The notes: a model not told the origin generated them from the sequence alone. A DNA stretch of 64,000 nucleotides from Strigamia acuminata (GCA_949358305.1 OX442319.1:4898001-4962000), one strand, 5' to 3'. Positions 44,700 through 58,224 are shown, numbered from the stretch's first letter. Program-made: numbers and translations.

Positions 44700-45430
44700 T
44701 TGGTCTAATAATCAATTTTTTGGCGAAACTTAAAAATTTTAGGCCGAAAATTGGATTTTTTAACCCAAAAATTCGATTTTTTAGCCGAAAATAGGATTTT
44801 TAGTCGAAAATTGGATTTTTTTAGCCGAAAATTGGATTTTTTTTAAGCCAAAAATTGGATTTTTTAGTCGAAAATAGGATTTTTTTAGCCGAAAATTAGA
44901 TTGTTTAGCCGAAAAATGGATTTGTAAGCCGAAAATTGGATTTTTAGCGAATAATTGAATTTTTTAGCCGAAATTAGATTTTTCAGCAGAAAATTGGATT
45001 TTTTAGCCGAATTTAGATTTTTTAGCCGAAAATTAGATTTTTTTATTCGAAAATTGGATTTTTAGCGGATAAATGAATTTTTTAGCCGAAATTAGATTTT
45101 TCAGCCGAAAATTAGATTTTTTATCCGAAAATTAGATTTTTTAGCCGAAAATTAGATTTTTTAGCCGAAAATTGGATTTTTTAGCCGAATTTAGATTTTT
45201 TTTATTCGAAAATTGGATTTTTAGCGGATAAATGAATTTTTTAGCCGAAATTAGATTTTTCAGCCGAAAATTAGATTTTTTATCCGAAAATTAGATTTTT
45301 TAGCCGAAAATTGGATTTTTTAGCCGAATTTAGATTTTTTAGCCGAAAATTGGATTTTTTTAACTGAAATTTAGATTTTTTAGCCGACAATTGGATTTTC
45401 TAGCCGAAAATTAGATTTTTTTTTAGCCAA
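44700..45430. repeat. Minisatellite, 19-21 base unit
   Basis: Tandem AGCCGAAAATTGGATTTTTT with TTAGATT variants. A block of about 150 bases containing ATTCGAAAATTGGATTTTTA and GCGGATAAATGAATTTTTTA occurs twice (about 45045-45120 and 45205-45285), so there is a higher-order repeat. Confidence 0.92.
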
Positions 45431-46260
45431 AAATGCAACTCATATGGTTCAAAAATACAATTGAAATGCATTTTGTCTCATAATTTTGCGTATATTTGTT
45501 TGCAAATGACAATACATCCCCAATACCATCATTTATCAAACATGCATTTATTCAATATACAAATTATTTCCGGTGCAATATTTTGCAAAATATCATTTCT
45601 CAGCATATGGGAACGTTCAACCTTCGGACCCATTGAACTGCGACACAGGGCATAAAGCTATAGAAAAGTTTTTGGAACTGAACCCATAGTTTGTTAGCGC
45701 GGCCCCCTTTTTTTCATTCATGGGGTCCCCGAGTGTGTGTGGAGACTGGAGAGCAGAAAAGAGCGAGGAGGATGGCGGGGGACGGGGTTAATCCGTATCG
45801 GACGAACCTGCATAAGGCTTTAGGGGGAGAATCGGGATGTGTTTGTGGAGGTTGTTTAGACAACAGCTTTAGGGAGACAGGCGTTTGAGTTTTGTGTTTC
45901 TAAGTTGTCGAACAAACTTTAGATGACAATGCAACTCTTTGAGCGAGCTTATTGATGCTTTTTACGCTCGTTTTCCCTTCTCCATTTTGCTATTAGCAAA
46001 GAGGACGTGTGAGAGGTGGACTGGGGCATGCAGGCTCAATAGAAAGTGGGTTGCATTTAAGACTCAGTTTAGCGAAAACATAAATAAACGAAAATGAATG
46101 GTCGGGCTTCCCCGCATAACCTTGCAAGCTATATACCTTTCGATTATGGTTTTGGGAGTTGGTTTTGTTGGTTTTTGGCTTTTTGGGGTTTGGTTTTGGT
46201 GTTTTTTTGGTTTTTGGGGTTTGGTTTTGGTGATTTTTTGGTTTTTGGAGATGCTGAATG
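45431..46260. other. Gene-free stretch
   Basis: No gene is supported. G/T-rich tract with GGTTTTGG repeats at 46150-46245. A short frame at 45691-45888 contains CVCGGC, but no other support. Confidence 0.35.
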
Positions 46261-46261
46261 G

Positions 46262-46740
46262 TGGGAAAAGACCAAAATTTGTGATGATTTTTAACTAAAA
46301 GTAGGAAAAATACATAATTTGTGATGATTTTTAACTAAAAACAGGAAAAATACCAAAATTTGTGATGATTTTTAACTAAAAGCAGGAAAAATGCGAAAAT
46401 TTGTGACGGTTTTTAACTAAAAGCAGGAAAAATACTAAAATTTGTGATGATTTTTAACTAAAAGCAGGAAAAATACAAAAGTTTGTGTTGTTTTTTAACT
46501 AAAAGTAGGAAAAATATCAAAATTAGTGATGATTTTTAACTAAAAGCAGGAAAAATACTACAATTTGTCATGATTTTTAACTAAAAGTAGGAAAAATATC
46601 AAAATTAGTGATTATTTTTAACTAAAAGCAGGAAAAATACTACAATTTGTCATGATTTTTAACTAAAAGCAGGAAAAATACCAAAATTTGTGATGGTTTT
46701 TAACTAAAAGCAGAAAAAATACCAAAATAGTGTCACAAAT
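46262..46740. repeat. Tandem array, about 41-43 base unit
   Basis: Unit GTGATGATTTTTAACTAAAA plus GCAGGAAAAATACCAAAATTT, about eleven copies. Close to four helical turns. Confidence 0.92.
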
Positions 46741-48045
46741 TCCGAGAAAATTGGATTTTTTTGCATTTATTCGACGTTTTCAATAAAATATTCACCATTT
46801 TTCACCAGTTTCTGCTTTTGCAGCTTTTGACGGAACTTTTTTAGTGTTTTTGATGTTTTTACCATTTACAGAAACACTAACAACACCAATCTTTGTCACA
46901 ATTCCCAAAAAAATTGATTTTTCCGAATTTATTCCACATTTTCTATTAAACATTCCCAAATTTCCATCAATTCCACCCCGGAAAAAAAAAACCGACACTG
47001 CACAATATTCATTAGATTCGAAAAACTATGACATATTGTTCGTTGTTGCGTGTGGGGGTGTCGGGAGCGTCGGGGGGTCGCGAAACGCCTCTGCAGTTAG
47101 ATGGAGACGAGGATATGGATACTTATCGATGCGGCACGCGCGTCAAGCGGCAACGGGGGCGTGTTGCAGGTGTAGACTCGAGAGGGCGCTCGCATTATGA
47201 TCACTACGATGGCTGTCATTTGTGCTTTGAATAATAACCTGTTCAGTGTGTGGGCGTCGAAGCGTGTATATTAAAACATTCCTGGCTCCATTAGACGCGT
47301 GATAGATGCCGTGCGGAATGCAGCGAGGAATGCGCCCTCTTTTCATATCGAAACTGAGGTGGATGGCGGAGAGGGATGTTCGTTTAATAAATTTTTATCG
47401 TGTGTGCGCGCGCATGCGCTGCTGCTGCTCCTTCATTGTCTTTGTCGGTCGTGTCGGGCGTCGCTAAATCTTTGTGAACCCGGCACAATATTGTTTGTCC
47501 ATCTGCCACACCTCCCTCGTCATCCCCATCACTAACCCACTGCATCCCTCCTCACGCCTCTAGTCTCCGTCGTTGCGCGGATGGTTTAGCGCATGCGTAA
47601 AAAATGTTCCATAAAGAGCAGCGTGGTTGTCATGGGAACGTGCGTGGGTGCGGGTGTATGCGAGGCAAATGTATGTTAGGTGGTGTTTGGAAAATGAACG
47701 TTTTTGGGGATTTCGGCGTCGGTTTTCGGCGGGTTTTTGGTTTTTGGTTTGGGGTTTGGGTTTTTGGGGTTTTGGGATTTGAATTTTGGGGTTGGATAGA
47801 ATATTTATTGTTATTTGTGATTGGAGGTGTCATTGTAATTAATTATTTGTTTGATTAAACCAATTAAATTCTAGGAAAACGTCCGAAACCGGTGCCAAAA
47901 ATCCAGTCATTTTGATGCATCGTTGTTAATCTTATTTCATTATGTTTAATTCGATTTAATATGGGTGTCTGTAAATTTGAATTTTAAATACCAAAATAAA
48001 AATAAAAATTATTTTTTTTATTTTAAATTTAAATTTCGTGCAAAA
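46741..48045. other. Gene-free stretch with CpG pockets and NRF1-like palindromes
   Basis: GCGCGCATGCGCTGC at about 47405 and AGCGCATGCGTAA at about 47590 lie in GC-richer DNA (47030-47600) that could be a promoter or enhancer. Near 46900-46960 and 46740-46800 there is an imperfect inverted pair (AATTCCGAGAAAATTGGATT and CAATTCCCAAAAAAATTGAT are related modules). No coding gene is recognised. Confidence 0.4.
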
Positions 48046-48049
48046 ATAT

Positions 48050-48545
48050 CAAAATATTAGAAAAAAACATCAAAATGTTAGAAAAAACATCAAAATATTA
48101 GAAAAAACATCAAAATATTAGAAAAAACATCAAAATATTAGAAAAAACATCAAAATATTAGAAAAAACATCAAAATATTAGAAAAAACATCAAAATATTA
48201 GAAAAAACATCAAAATTTTAGAAAAAAACATCAAAATATTAGAAAAAACATCAAAATATTATAAAAATATCAAAATATTAGAAACAACATCAAAATATTA
48301 GAAAAAAACATCAAAACGTTAGAAAAAATATCAAAATATTAGAAAAAACATCAAAATATTAGAAAAAACATTAAAATATTAGAAAATAAAACATCAAAAT
48401 ATTATAAAAAACATCAAAATATTATAAAAATATCAAAATATTAGAAAAAAAACATTAAAATGTTAGAAAAAACATCAAAACATTAGAAAAAACATCAAAA
48501 TTTTAGAAAAAACATCAAAATTTTAGAAAAAACATCAAAATCGAG
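48050..48545. repeat. Minisatellite, 20-base unit
   Basis: Tandem AGAAAAAACATCAAAATATT, about 25 copies, very regular for the first 160 bases. Confidence 0.95.
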
Positions 48546-50255
48546 CATCCATGTACAACTTACACATATAAGTAAAAATACCGTTATACAAACAACCGAA
48601 CCGTTAAAAATTACTCCAGAAATCCTAAACACACTTTCTTAAATAATTTCCCAACAAATTAAAATTAATTAATCATTCCCAAGTTATTGGATTGTGTCGA
48701 CTCGAGTGTAAAGAACCCACATCGCCGCGTATATTGTGCACGTGGTTTATAAATTGAGTCTAGTCCAAAGGCGACTTTATAAAGGAAATGTTTGTCGCTC
48801 TATTCGTCCCTGCTCCGCTTCCACGCCGGATTATTTTATAGAAGGGAGAAAGGAAACCCGCATTCGGAGGGGGATTAAAGCGCCCCCTTGTGTCCCTCCC
48901 CTCCACTTGGACCCCAACTTTGAAGCAACTTCATAAAGACATCATTTAGTGACACCTTTGTGCTTACTTGAGAAACAGTTTAACGGATTTCCCACCTTCG
49001 TTTCTTCCCAAATCTCACCTTCGAGACGTTTCGTGGCGATTAAAACGATTCGCACTGTTGACATTGAATATATTTAATATTTTAATCAAGCACGAGTCAT
49101 TTGTAACTCATAATCTCATTAATTATTCATGGTGTCACTTACTGATTTCTTCGCAAACCCCCATTTCACGCCCCATCCCTCGTAGGTTTCATCCCTCGTC
49201 ATTGTGTGCCCGCTAATAAAACCGAGCACAAAAGGAACATCGCTGGCAATTTTAGTTCCGCGAGTAAATTAAGTGCACGTGCGATGCATCAAATTTGCTT
49301 GTTTTAGACGCGTTTCGTGGGGTCTGGAATTTTTTTTTGCATTTTTATGTTCGTTTAGACTCGATGGAATCGTTTTTTGTACGTTTGGTGTTTTGGTTTT
49401 GGTTTTATTTGCGTTTTTTTGGGTTTTGTTTGCGATCGGAGCAATTTGTTATCGCGGGAGATGCGCAAAGTTAATTAAAGGTTGTGGACGGAGATTTATG
49501 GACGAGTGCGACCTTTGGTTTCTCGGCAAAAGGCAAATCGAACCAAGTGGAGAGAGAGGGACTAGATGAAAAGGATGGGGGTGCGCGTTCCAATTGCTTT
49601 TGGTTGTATAGAGGAGATAAAAGGGACAGATTGGCTCATTCCACGTCCCCGTTCTACTTCCGCGAATAATAGAAAAGGGAAAATAAATTTTCGCAACAAA
49701 AACCTCGACGCGATAAAAGATTTTCTAATCAATCGTGTAATATATTGAATTTACAAAAAAAAATAAAAAAAAAAAAAAAAAAATTTTGGGGGGGGGGATT
49801 TTGGGGGGGTTGGGAATTATTTGTTGGGAGAAATGTGTCTGTGGCACTCGATGCAGGGCAAACGTGTGAAGGAAGAAAGAGACACTCGTAAGAGAAGAAT
49901 GAGCGTATTCTCAAGTGTGGAGAGAGGCAGGACGATTCGAGGGTCATCCATCTGACGCCACCTCTTGGAGTGTGCATCCATAATAGTCGTTTTGCTTCAA
50001 CAGCAAACTGGACTCGAAAACCCTTCAAGTTGTCCGAGAGGAAAACTCTCGAAAGAAAGGGGAAGAGGAGTGAGGACATGTTGGAAAACCCTACACACAA
50101 TGATACAAAATGCGGGCGTGTTTTTGTTGGGAGTGATGGGGAATTTTAAGTATTAAAAATACATTATTGAAAAAAAATACGGGGGACGTTATTTTTGTTT
50201 ACGGTATAAAGGATTGGTTATACGAACGTTAATTAAGCGAACGATTATCCGGAAG
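48546..50255. other. Gene-free stretch; homopolymer block at 49755-49812
   Basis: No gene is supported. At 49755-49812 a long A-run is followed by TTTTGGGGGGGGGGATTTTG and GGGGGG, a potential G-quadruplex on this strand. Confidence 0.35.
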
Positions 50256-50257
50256 AG

Positions 50258-50770
50258 ATTTTTTTAATAGATTTTTTAATCGATTTATAACGATTTTTAA
50301 TGTTTTTTTAACGATTTTTAATGATTTTTTAACGATTTAAAACGATTTTTAACGATTTTTAATGCTGTTTAACGGTTTTTAACGATTCTTAACGGTTTTA
50401 AACGATTCGTAATAATATTAAATGGTTTTTTTAACGATTAGTAACAATTTTTAACGATTTTTAACAATTTTTAACAATTTTTAACGATTTTTAATAATTT
50501 TTAACGAATTTTAACAGTTTTTAACGATTTTTATTGATTTCTAACGATTATTGATAATTTTTAACGATTTTTAATGAATTCTAACGATTTTTAACGATTT
50601 CTAACAGTTTTTAACAATTTTTAACAATTTATAATAATTTTTCCGATTTTTAACGATTTCTAACGGTTTTTTACGATTTTTAACGATTTTTAAAAGTTTT
50701 TCACGATTTCTAACGGTTCTTAATGATTTTTAACGATTTTTAACGATTTTTAACAATAACTATTTTTAAC
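50258..50770. repeat. Tandem array, 10-11 base unit
   Basis: Units of AACGATTTTT/TTTTTAACGA in direct orientation with single-base variants (AACAATTTTT, AACGGTTTTT). The period equals one helical turn. Confidence 0.9.
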
Positions 50771-50802
50771 AACTTTTTATTTTTATAATACCGTGCAAGT
50801 AA

Positions 50803-50880
50803 ACCTAATGTCCGATTTTGCGAACCAAACCGTTTTATCAACACCTACCGGTACGTCTCCCAATTAGTTCGGATAATTGA
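50803..50880. repeat. Dispersed repeat, partner of 35146-35215
   Basis: See 35146-35215; the shared core GTCTCCCAATTAGTTCGGA is exact. Confidence 0.65.
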
Positions 50881-53465
50881 TGCTGTACCGTATTATTAAT
50901 ACAATCTAAATATGTTATTAATCAAATTTCATTGATTTTGATGAATGGAATTCGTATTTGACTAAGATTCATGTTTTTCTTTTTTCTCCTGCTAGAGTGA
51001 ATGGCGTTACGCTACGATAAACATTTATCCAAGGCAAAAACGAAGCGAGCCCGGCAACCGGCACCAAACAAAAATAGATGCGCGAAAGAGAGAAAGACAC
51101 ACGACTGACAACAACAAAAAATTATGGTGGCTCAAGTGTGATACCCCAGACCCCGCCCAGCTGCATAACATGGGAATCTTGTTGAAAGCACCTGTGGCTT
51201 CATTTATAACCCTGTGTGTCGTTTCCTTTTGCCACATGCAATGCATCATTATAGCCCAAACGATTATTTATTTATCTAGAGCTTACGTAACACGTGTTTT
51301 CAATGAAATAATACAAGAAAACAATAATTTATCCTTGTCAACCTCCAAAATCCTCTCAAACAATGCGCTAATTCACGTTACGAAGCGAGAAAAGACGAAA
51401 ATCCAATAAATCCAATAAATGCAGCTCTATGCAGAGAAGCCAACTTTGATTGGGGCGAATTTCTATAGGAAAAAGGCCTAAAAATTCCATTTTTCGTCAA
51501 AAGGGCCCCAAAAGGGGCTGAGTGAAGGGCCCCACGACCAAAAATGTTATTTGAGACGTACAAAAAACAAAATTTTAATTTTAAAAAATTTTATTTCGGT
51601 TATTGTGAAGAGGAAGTGTAAAACACGTATAAATTTACAAGTTTACATGGGGAAAAGCAAAGCAGGGATAATTGAACGTCAAAACTGTTGGTCGCAACAG
51701 ATTTAGCAACTGGGGGAAAGAAGGGAAGACGGGTAGGCTTGCAAACGGAAGAAAACGTGTCTCCATCTGTTGCCAAACATGGCAATCACGCTTGACTGCG
51801 CCTTATTTTAACAGCTGTGGATGACTCCCGAGGATGGAACTGTGCAACTCTCCCACCCACCCGGCGGGCCGCCATTTTCGGAAGCGAAAAATCCGCAATC
51901 ACGTACGTAAAAGAGCAAAATCGATCCCTTTCTCCAGCACTCGAAACCGATTTCAACTAGCGAGTTAATCCTCTCGTTCTGTGGTCGAGTGGGTGTACTG
52001 ACGCACCTTTGATTGCCACTCATCCATCTGTCACTTATACGTCACATAAAAACCAACTACCCCGATCGATACCGCTAATTGAATCCAATGAATCACACCC
52101 CTCTATTATTATTTTTTTTATTTTTTTAATTCCAAAAATTTAATTTTCTCCACATTAGCGCCTTAATGGCACACCACCAAGCCGCCATCTTTGTCTAAAT
52201 AGTTTGTCTTGTTTTATGCGCAAACACTTGGCACGGAGAGGGTCTTACACTCGTTACGAAGCCGTTACAAATTACCCCCTGCCTTCGCCCTCCCCGTCCT
52301 TTGCAAGCCTCATCTTTTCTTACGCGTCTGTTAGACACATTTAGAAGGAACACCCCCGTCTATGAGGAATCCAATGCAATTCATCTGGTTTAAGATACCC
52401 TTCTAGTTGACCCCGTTTCTCCTACATCATATTTTAATCACGTAGCAATTTGATACGTCTGAAATTGTGTATTTTACTCATTCCCGCGGTGTAAAAATCG
52501 GGTTTTTTAAGCCTAATGTATCTTCTTTTGTATTTACTTCAGTTTTTAGTGTAACCAATATTTCATTGTTAGGCTTGGTTAATGTATCTCCTTTTGTATT
52601 TACCTCAGTTTTTAGTGTGACCCATATTTCATTGTGTATTACCCATAATGCCTTTTTAATAAAGGAGTTGTGTTGAATACAGCCACAGTTTAATACTTTG
52701 AGTGTTGGGAGGGTTTGGCGCTTGTTTGGGTGATATTTTTGTTGAATTGTAATGAGAATTTGATTAGAGATGGGGGGTGGTTTTTGTGATAAAGCGGTAA
52801 GTGATGCATAATCAATGTACACATTCATCCGACTGGTGCACGTATCCTCTCTTTGACCACATGGATTCATTACACGGTAAAGGGACATTTCAGGCTCGGT
52901 CGAGCAGCAACTGGGACCATTGAGAGAGAAAGAAAGAGAGAGAGAGATAAAAAATAAAGTGGAGTTGAAACGAAAATCAGATAAAAGTCACTCAGACTCG
53001 CTACTTGGAGGCTTGATCGAATAATGTTCATGCACACCTCGCGATTGGCGGTTGATTCGGTTAGGCCTAATGCGGATTTTTTTGGGTTTATTTTCGCGAG
53101 GATTTGGATAAGAAAATGAGGGGTTGCCATCTGGTGATCGAAGTTTGAAGTTTTGAGGATTGGAAACGGAGGTTTTTGGTTTTTTTAGACGTTTGTTAAA
53201 TGCGATTGTATATAGTTCGGTGTTTGCTCGTTTGTTGTAAATTAATGGGATTTAGGGGTGGATTAAGACTTCCGACAGGGGTGGGCATGAGTCAGGACCG
53301 GATTTGGAGGTTTTTGGAGTTCTTGGAGGAGAAGGGCCCCTTGGGACTGCGAGACCCCGAAATTCCGAAATATAAATTTTTGCTCGAGAATGATTTTTAG
53401 AAGAAATTATTTTTGGGCTTTATTTTCAATTAGGGCCACAAAAAATGACATCTTTACATTTTTAA
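50881..53465. other. Gene-free stretch with a short direct repeat at 52517-52640
   Basis: A 62-base module (AATGTATCTTCTTTTGTATT, TAC(T/C)TCAGTTTTTAGTGT and ATTTCATTG) occurs twice in tandem. No coding gene is recognised, although several short open frames exist. Confidence 0.4.
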
Positions 53466-53469
53466 GCAA

Positions 53470-53915
53470 AGAAAAATGCATTTGCGGGCGGAAAAATGCA
53501 CTTTTATGGGAAATAAATTCATTTGGAGTTGAAAAATTGCAATTTTTTGCAAAATAATGCATTTTCTGGTGTGTAATATGCATTTATCGTAAAATAATTA
53601 GTTTTTTGGTGAAAAAATGCTTTTTTTTTGTAAAATAATGCATTTTATGGTGAAATAATTTTTTTTTTTTGTAAAATGATGCATTGTTTGTTGAAATAAT
53701 GCATTTTCATGTGAAAAAAGGCATTTTTATGTGAAAAAAGGCATTTTCATGTAAAAAAAAAAAGGCATTTTTATGTGAAAAGAGGCATTTTCATGTAAAT
53801 AAAATGCATTTTAATGTGAAAAAATGCATTTCAGGCATAAAAATGCATTCTTCAGACATAGAAATGCATTTTCAGGCAAAAAATGCATTTTTACCTGAAA
53901 AAAAAAAAACATTTT
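53470..53915. repeat. Minisatellite, about 18-21 base unit
   Basis: Loose tandem GTGAAAAAATGCATTTTTAT with palindromic ATGCAT centres. Confidence 0.85.
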
Positions 53916-56900
53916 ACACGTTTACAGTGTAGCACAATCGGAGGGTACCCGGGCATTTGCCCTCTTGCCTTCATCTGGTGAGATTTGGTCGTGAAGTTTT
54001 CAAGTAAAGTGACTTTTTCTGATGTTTTGTTGTTTTGAAAATTGTTTTTTTGAAGTACATAGTTTGACTATCAAAGGTTTCGCCCGAAGACGGCTGACAA
54101 ATGCAATTTTCATTAGTCGTTTCTACGTATGGACAAACGGAGCGTGAATTTTATTCGTTTAATAATAAATGTTCTGACATGAGGTGAAGCAAACAACACT
54201 CCGTTTCCCGGCAACTCGCTCGAATTAAAACCGAACCGATAGAAAAGACGGAAATAAAAAAATACAAAAATAAAAATAAAATAAAAAAAATCCACGATCC
54301 TCAACAACAATTTTTCTTTTGAATCAGAAATTGCACATTTTATCTCGACTTTTCATCCAGCTTTTGGGACATCCGTTGACACAACAAGAAAAACCAAAAA
54401 ATCCAAAACTTAATACTCAGTAAATGTTATTTTTGAACAACCCCGAAGCTTGGTTCCACCAACAAAGACTCTTTTTGTGCTCTAATTATTTAAATTCAAC
54501 AAAAAAAAAATTTTAAGACTCAATTTCACCATTTTTTTTTTACCATATAAATAAATGAAATGTGATCGTCGTCCTCCTCGAAGCTTCCCTGCACTGCACC
54601 GCAAAAACTTGCTAATAAAATTTAATTTTTTCTATTTTCCAAAAGAAATAAAAAAAATAAAAATAAAAAAAAATTTATTTTTCTCTTTTTACTTTATTTT
54701 ATCAATATTTCGTCGGTTGATTGACAGGCGAATATTTTTTAAAGGCTTATTACACGCTATAATATGGTGGCTATATAAGCTCGTATTGCTCTTTGCTTTT
54801 GCCGGCTGCGTAAACAAATTGGGGTCTCGATTAAGCCACGGATGGATGAGCTTGCAAGACCCCATGTTTGACGAGAGCTCCGAGCTGCCCTTTTTCCTTC
54901 TCTCGAAGCGGAGACCGCCGCCCGCCGATACACGCGGGCCCTGGGCGGGCGCGCGCGCACTCGCTCACCGCGCACCACGTACGCCGCTGCGCTGCTCGTC
55001 TCGACTCTTTGTCGAGTGGCGTGTACACACACGAGTCTGCTGCTTATCGTGCTCGCAATAAAACATCGTTTTGAGTGTTGATTGCTTGTCGGCTCGGTTT
55101 GTTTCTCATTTCTTTTCCAGCCCTAATTAGTTTTTGCACTCTTATTTCGTCTGCACGTACTCATTAGTGCTTGTTTTATTGCCGCGAATTACGATAACAA
55201 TTTCTTGCACTCTCCTAATGTGCTTCTCATTAAGTTCACTCTATGTAGCGACACAAGTGGTCGTGAAAAATTATTAAAAATAAATAAATTAAATAAAGAA
55301 AAATTTAATTAATTATTTTTTTGTTTGGGTTGTATTTTTATGGTTAAACGCATAGCAAGTTTGTTTAGTTGTCTCTCTTTTCTCCCTTCGTACTCTTCGT
55401 GAAATTCCAGTTTATTTACACAAGCTCTTCGCTCTCTGCTTATGAGAAATCCAGATTTTCGAGTCTGAGTCAACAAAAATGAGAAACTCAATGATAAGCT
55501 CCGTCGTTCGTTCGAGATGCTCACACGTGAAACTTAAAAGTTAAATAAACTAAACTGACACATTTATTCTTTATTATAAATTCTATATTATTTGATGGGA
55601 ATAAATTTAGATTTTGGATGTTAATGAACCCGTTTTCATTGCACGAGATTGCGGTGTCGTAAAACGTGTTTGCATTCGTCGCCTACTGACTTGTTTTTAC
55701 ATGCGATTAAGACACACCGAGCTATTTTCGTTCATGGAAAAAAAGATTGATGCGTTTCGTCACGCTTTAGGCAAACGTGTGTAGAGTTGGAGCAGCATTT
55801 AGTTAAGCAGCAGTTCAGCTTCTCTGACACGTTAATAAACCAGAATGAATTGAGACCCGACTCATTACATGCTCCCATGTGTCGCGCCGAAGCGGAGAAG
55901 TTAAAGAATCGTTAGGCCTAAATTTCTACGAAGATTTTTATTTATGTTTTTGTGGTTTTTGCGCGTGTTTATTTATATTTATTTATGTTTACGTTGAAAT
56001 AAAAATTAATTGCTATTATTTTTATGATTTTATTCATTTTTTGCTTGGTTTTTTCACACTATTTTCTTATTTCACGCTCGTTGTTAACATGATGAGGGAT
56101 TAACGATGGGCATCAATTTCACGGTCGTCTTGTTTCGTCCACTCGAGGGAGAAAATTGGAGTCAAGCTGTCTGCTTCGTCTACGATTTTACGTGTACCGT
56201 AACGACAGAAGTCCACCATATTTGAACCGTTGACCTAACAAATTACAAACACGTGAAATAAAAATATAATTTTTAGATTTTTTAAATTTAGTAAAAATTA
56301 ATTAGAAATGGATAAATTTTGATTTTTTTTCGTGTTTTATTTTGAAAATGTTTGGGAAATTTTTATTTATTTTTTTAATGACGTATTTGGGCGATGTTAA
56401 ATTTAAATTGTAATGCAAGTTATGATTACGTGAAGGTATTTTGAGTAAAATTAATGCTAAGCAGGAAAAGGAAGTAATGGCAATACGGATTGGAGCCATG
56501 CAGTCTGATGCAGCTCGAAGTTGGCAGATGGGCACCAGATGTCGCACTCCTAAAAGAGATATGTCAGCGGTAAAAGACGTCTTCAAAGGAACTCGGAGTG
56601 GGGGCCATCAAAAAGGAAAACGACAAAATCAACTTCCCTCCCACGCATAAAAACACACATCCTTTTAACTTACTCAACGCAAATTGATCATTTTGGAGAA
56701 AAAAATTGTTATGCTTGAAGCTGGCTCGAGTTTTAACGCGAGAAATTTATTTTAAAAAATAAAAAATAGAAAAGAAAGATGAAGTAGTTAATCTAGTAAT
56801 TTAATTATTAATGTATAAAATTGCATTTTTTTTAAATCTTTTTTTTTGTGGAAATTAATGGCACCAGATGATTTGTTTTGTGTTTCACAGTTTCTAATTT

Positions 56901-56940
56901 CTTCCTGGTAATTTTTAATGCTAAATGTTGACACAAGTTC
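53916..56940. other. Gene-free stretch with a GC-rich island at 54880-55040
   Basis: The island (GCGGGCCCTGGGCGGGCGCG and CGCTCACCGCGCACCACGTA) is the most CpG-dense part of this region, follows a TATATAAGC at 54771-54779 and could be a promoter. Frames across it on both strands are arginine/alanine-rich artefacts. No coding gene is recognised. Confidence 0.4.
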
Positions 56941-56946
56941 TAGTGT

Positions 56947-57056
56947 GATAAAGTGCCAAGAGATGGCGATAGTGCACAGTTCACATCAGTCAGAGCCGCA
57001 TTTTTACGCATTTTAAAGTCCTTTATTCTTAAGGTAAAGTAAAAAAAAATACATTA
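56947..57056. repeat. Duplicated PRP38A 3' flank, distal part
   Basis: AGTGCCAAGAGATGGCGATA, GTTCACATCAGTCAGAGCCG and TTTATTCTTAAGGTAAAGT match 61309-61360 and 61488-61530. This is the part of the duplication that now lies on the left of the inserted element. Confidence 0.8.
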
Positions 57057-58178
57057 GGTGCGTTCAATTTGCGTAAGGAAAGAAAAATATTTCATTTTCT
57101 TACTTTCGCAAAGGAAGAAAAGGTACTTTTAGAATGAATGCATTTAATTGAAGTTACTTTCCATTTGTTTGCACATGCACAAATTCTAGTTTCAGCATGC
57201 TGTAATTCGATTTTAATCTGGTTTTTGTAACTAACAAACGTTTTTGCAATTAAAACGAATGTTTTTTCGGTAAAATCGAACATTTTTTGGTAAAATCGAA
57301 TATTTTTTGGTAAAATCGAACATTTCTTAATAAAATCGAACGTTTTTTCCGGTAAAATTTGCGAAAGGAAAGAAAAATCTTTCCTTTTCTTACTTTCGCA
57401 AAGGAAGAAAAAGTACTTTAGAATGAATGCACTTTTTTTGTTACTTTCTATTTGTTTGTCAATTCTAGTTTTAGCATGCTGTAATTCTATTTTAATCTGG
57501 TTTTTAGTAACTAACAAACGTTTTTTCGATTAAAACGAATGTTTTTTCGGTAAAAACGAACATTTTTTGGTAAAAACTAACGTTTTTTCGATAAAAACAA
57601 ACGTTTTTCCGGTAAAACGAACGTTTTTCCGGTAAAACAAACGTATTTCGTTAAAAACGAACGTTTTTTCGATAAAATCAACGTTTTTTCAGTTATAACA
57701 ATGTTTTATCATTACAACAAGTAATAAACCTTTACTTAATTGTTGGTTTGGCTAACAAATGACTAATGCGCATGCGCCGATCGCGAAAGTAAAACTGAAA
57801 GGAAGAAAAGTAACCCAAACGCTACCTTTGGCTAAAGTGACTTTGGCCACTTTCCTTTCGGTAAAAATGACGTTTTGGCGAAAGTAACGAAAGGAAAGAT
57901 TCTTCTTTCCTTTCGCAAATTGAACGCACCTATTGTTTTACCATTACAACAAGTTATAAACCTTTACTTGATTGTTGGTTTGGCTGACAAATGACATAAT
58001 GCGCATGGGCGAATCGCAAAGGAAAAGTGAAAGAAAGAAAAGTAACTGGATTGCTACCTTTCGCCAAAGTAACTTTGGCTACTTTCCTTTCGGAAATTAT
58101 GACGTTTTTGACGTCACTTCCAGTGTTGAAAGTAACGAAAGGAAAGATTCTTCTTTCCTTTCACAAATTGAACGCACC
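57057..58178. mobile_element. TA-flanked inverted-repeat element with internal duplications, 1122 bases
   Basis: Ends are GGTGCGTTCAATTTGCG at 57057 and its inverse AATTGAACGCACC ending at 58178, with TA on both sides (57055-57056, 58179-58180). Both end regions are duplicated inside: the GAAAGGAAAGAAAAATCTTT module recurs near 57363, and about 240 bases ending CAAATTGAACGCACC near 57931 recur as 57932-58178. A 20-base array (GGTAAAATCGAACATTTTTT) fills 57230-57720. The element splits the duplicated PRP38A flank, so 61530-61560 serves as a paralogous empty site. No transposase frame. Confidence 0.8.
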
Positions 58179-58224
58179 TAATGAAATGAATGACTAATTA
58201 CTGTGGATTTCGTACAATTTTCTT

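Noticed and set aside
54757-55061. Frames across the GC-rich island
   Set aside because: Arginine/alanine-rich in every frame, as expected for CpG-rich DNA; no start context or homology.
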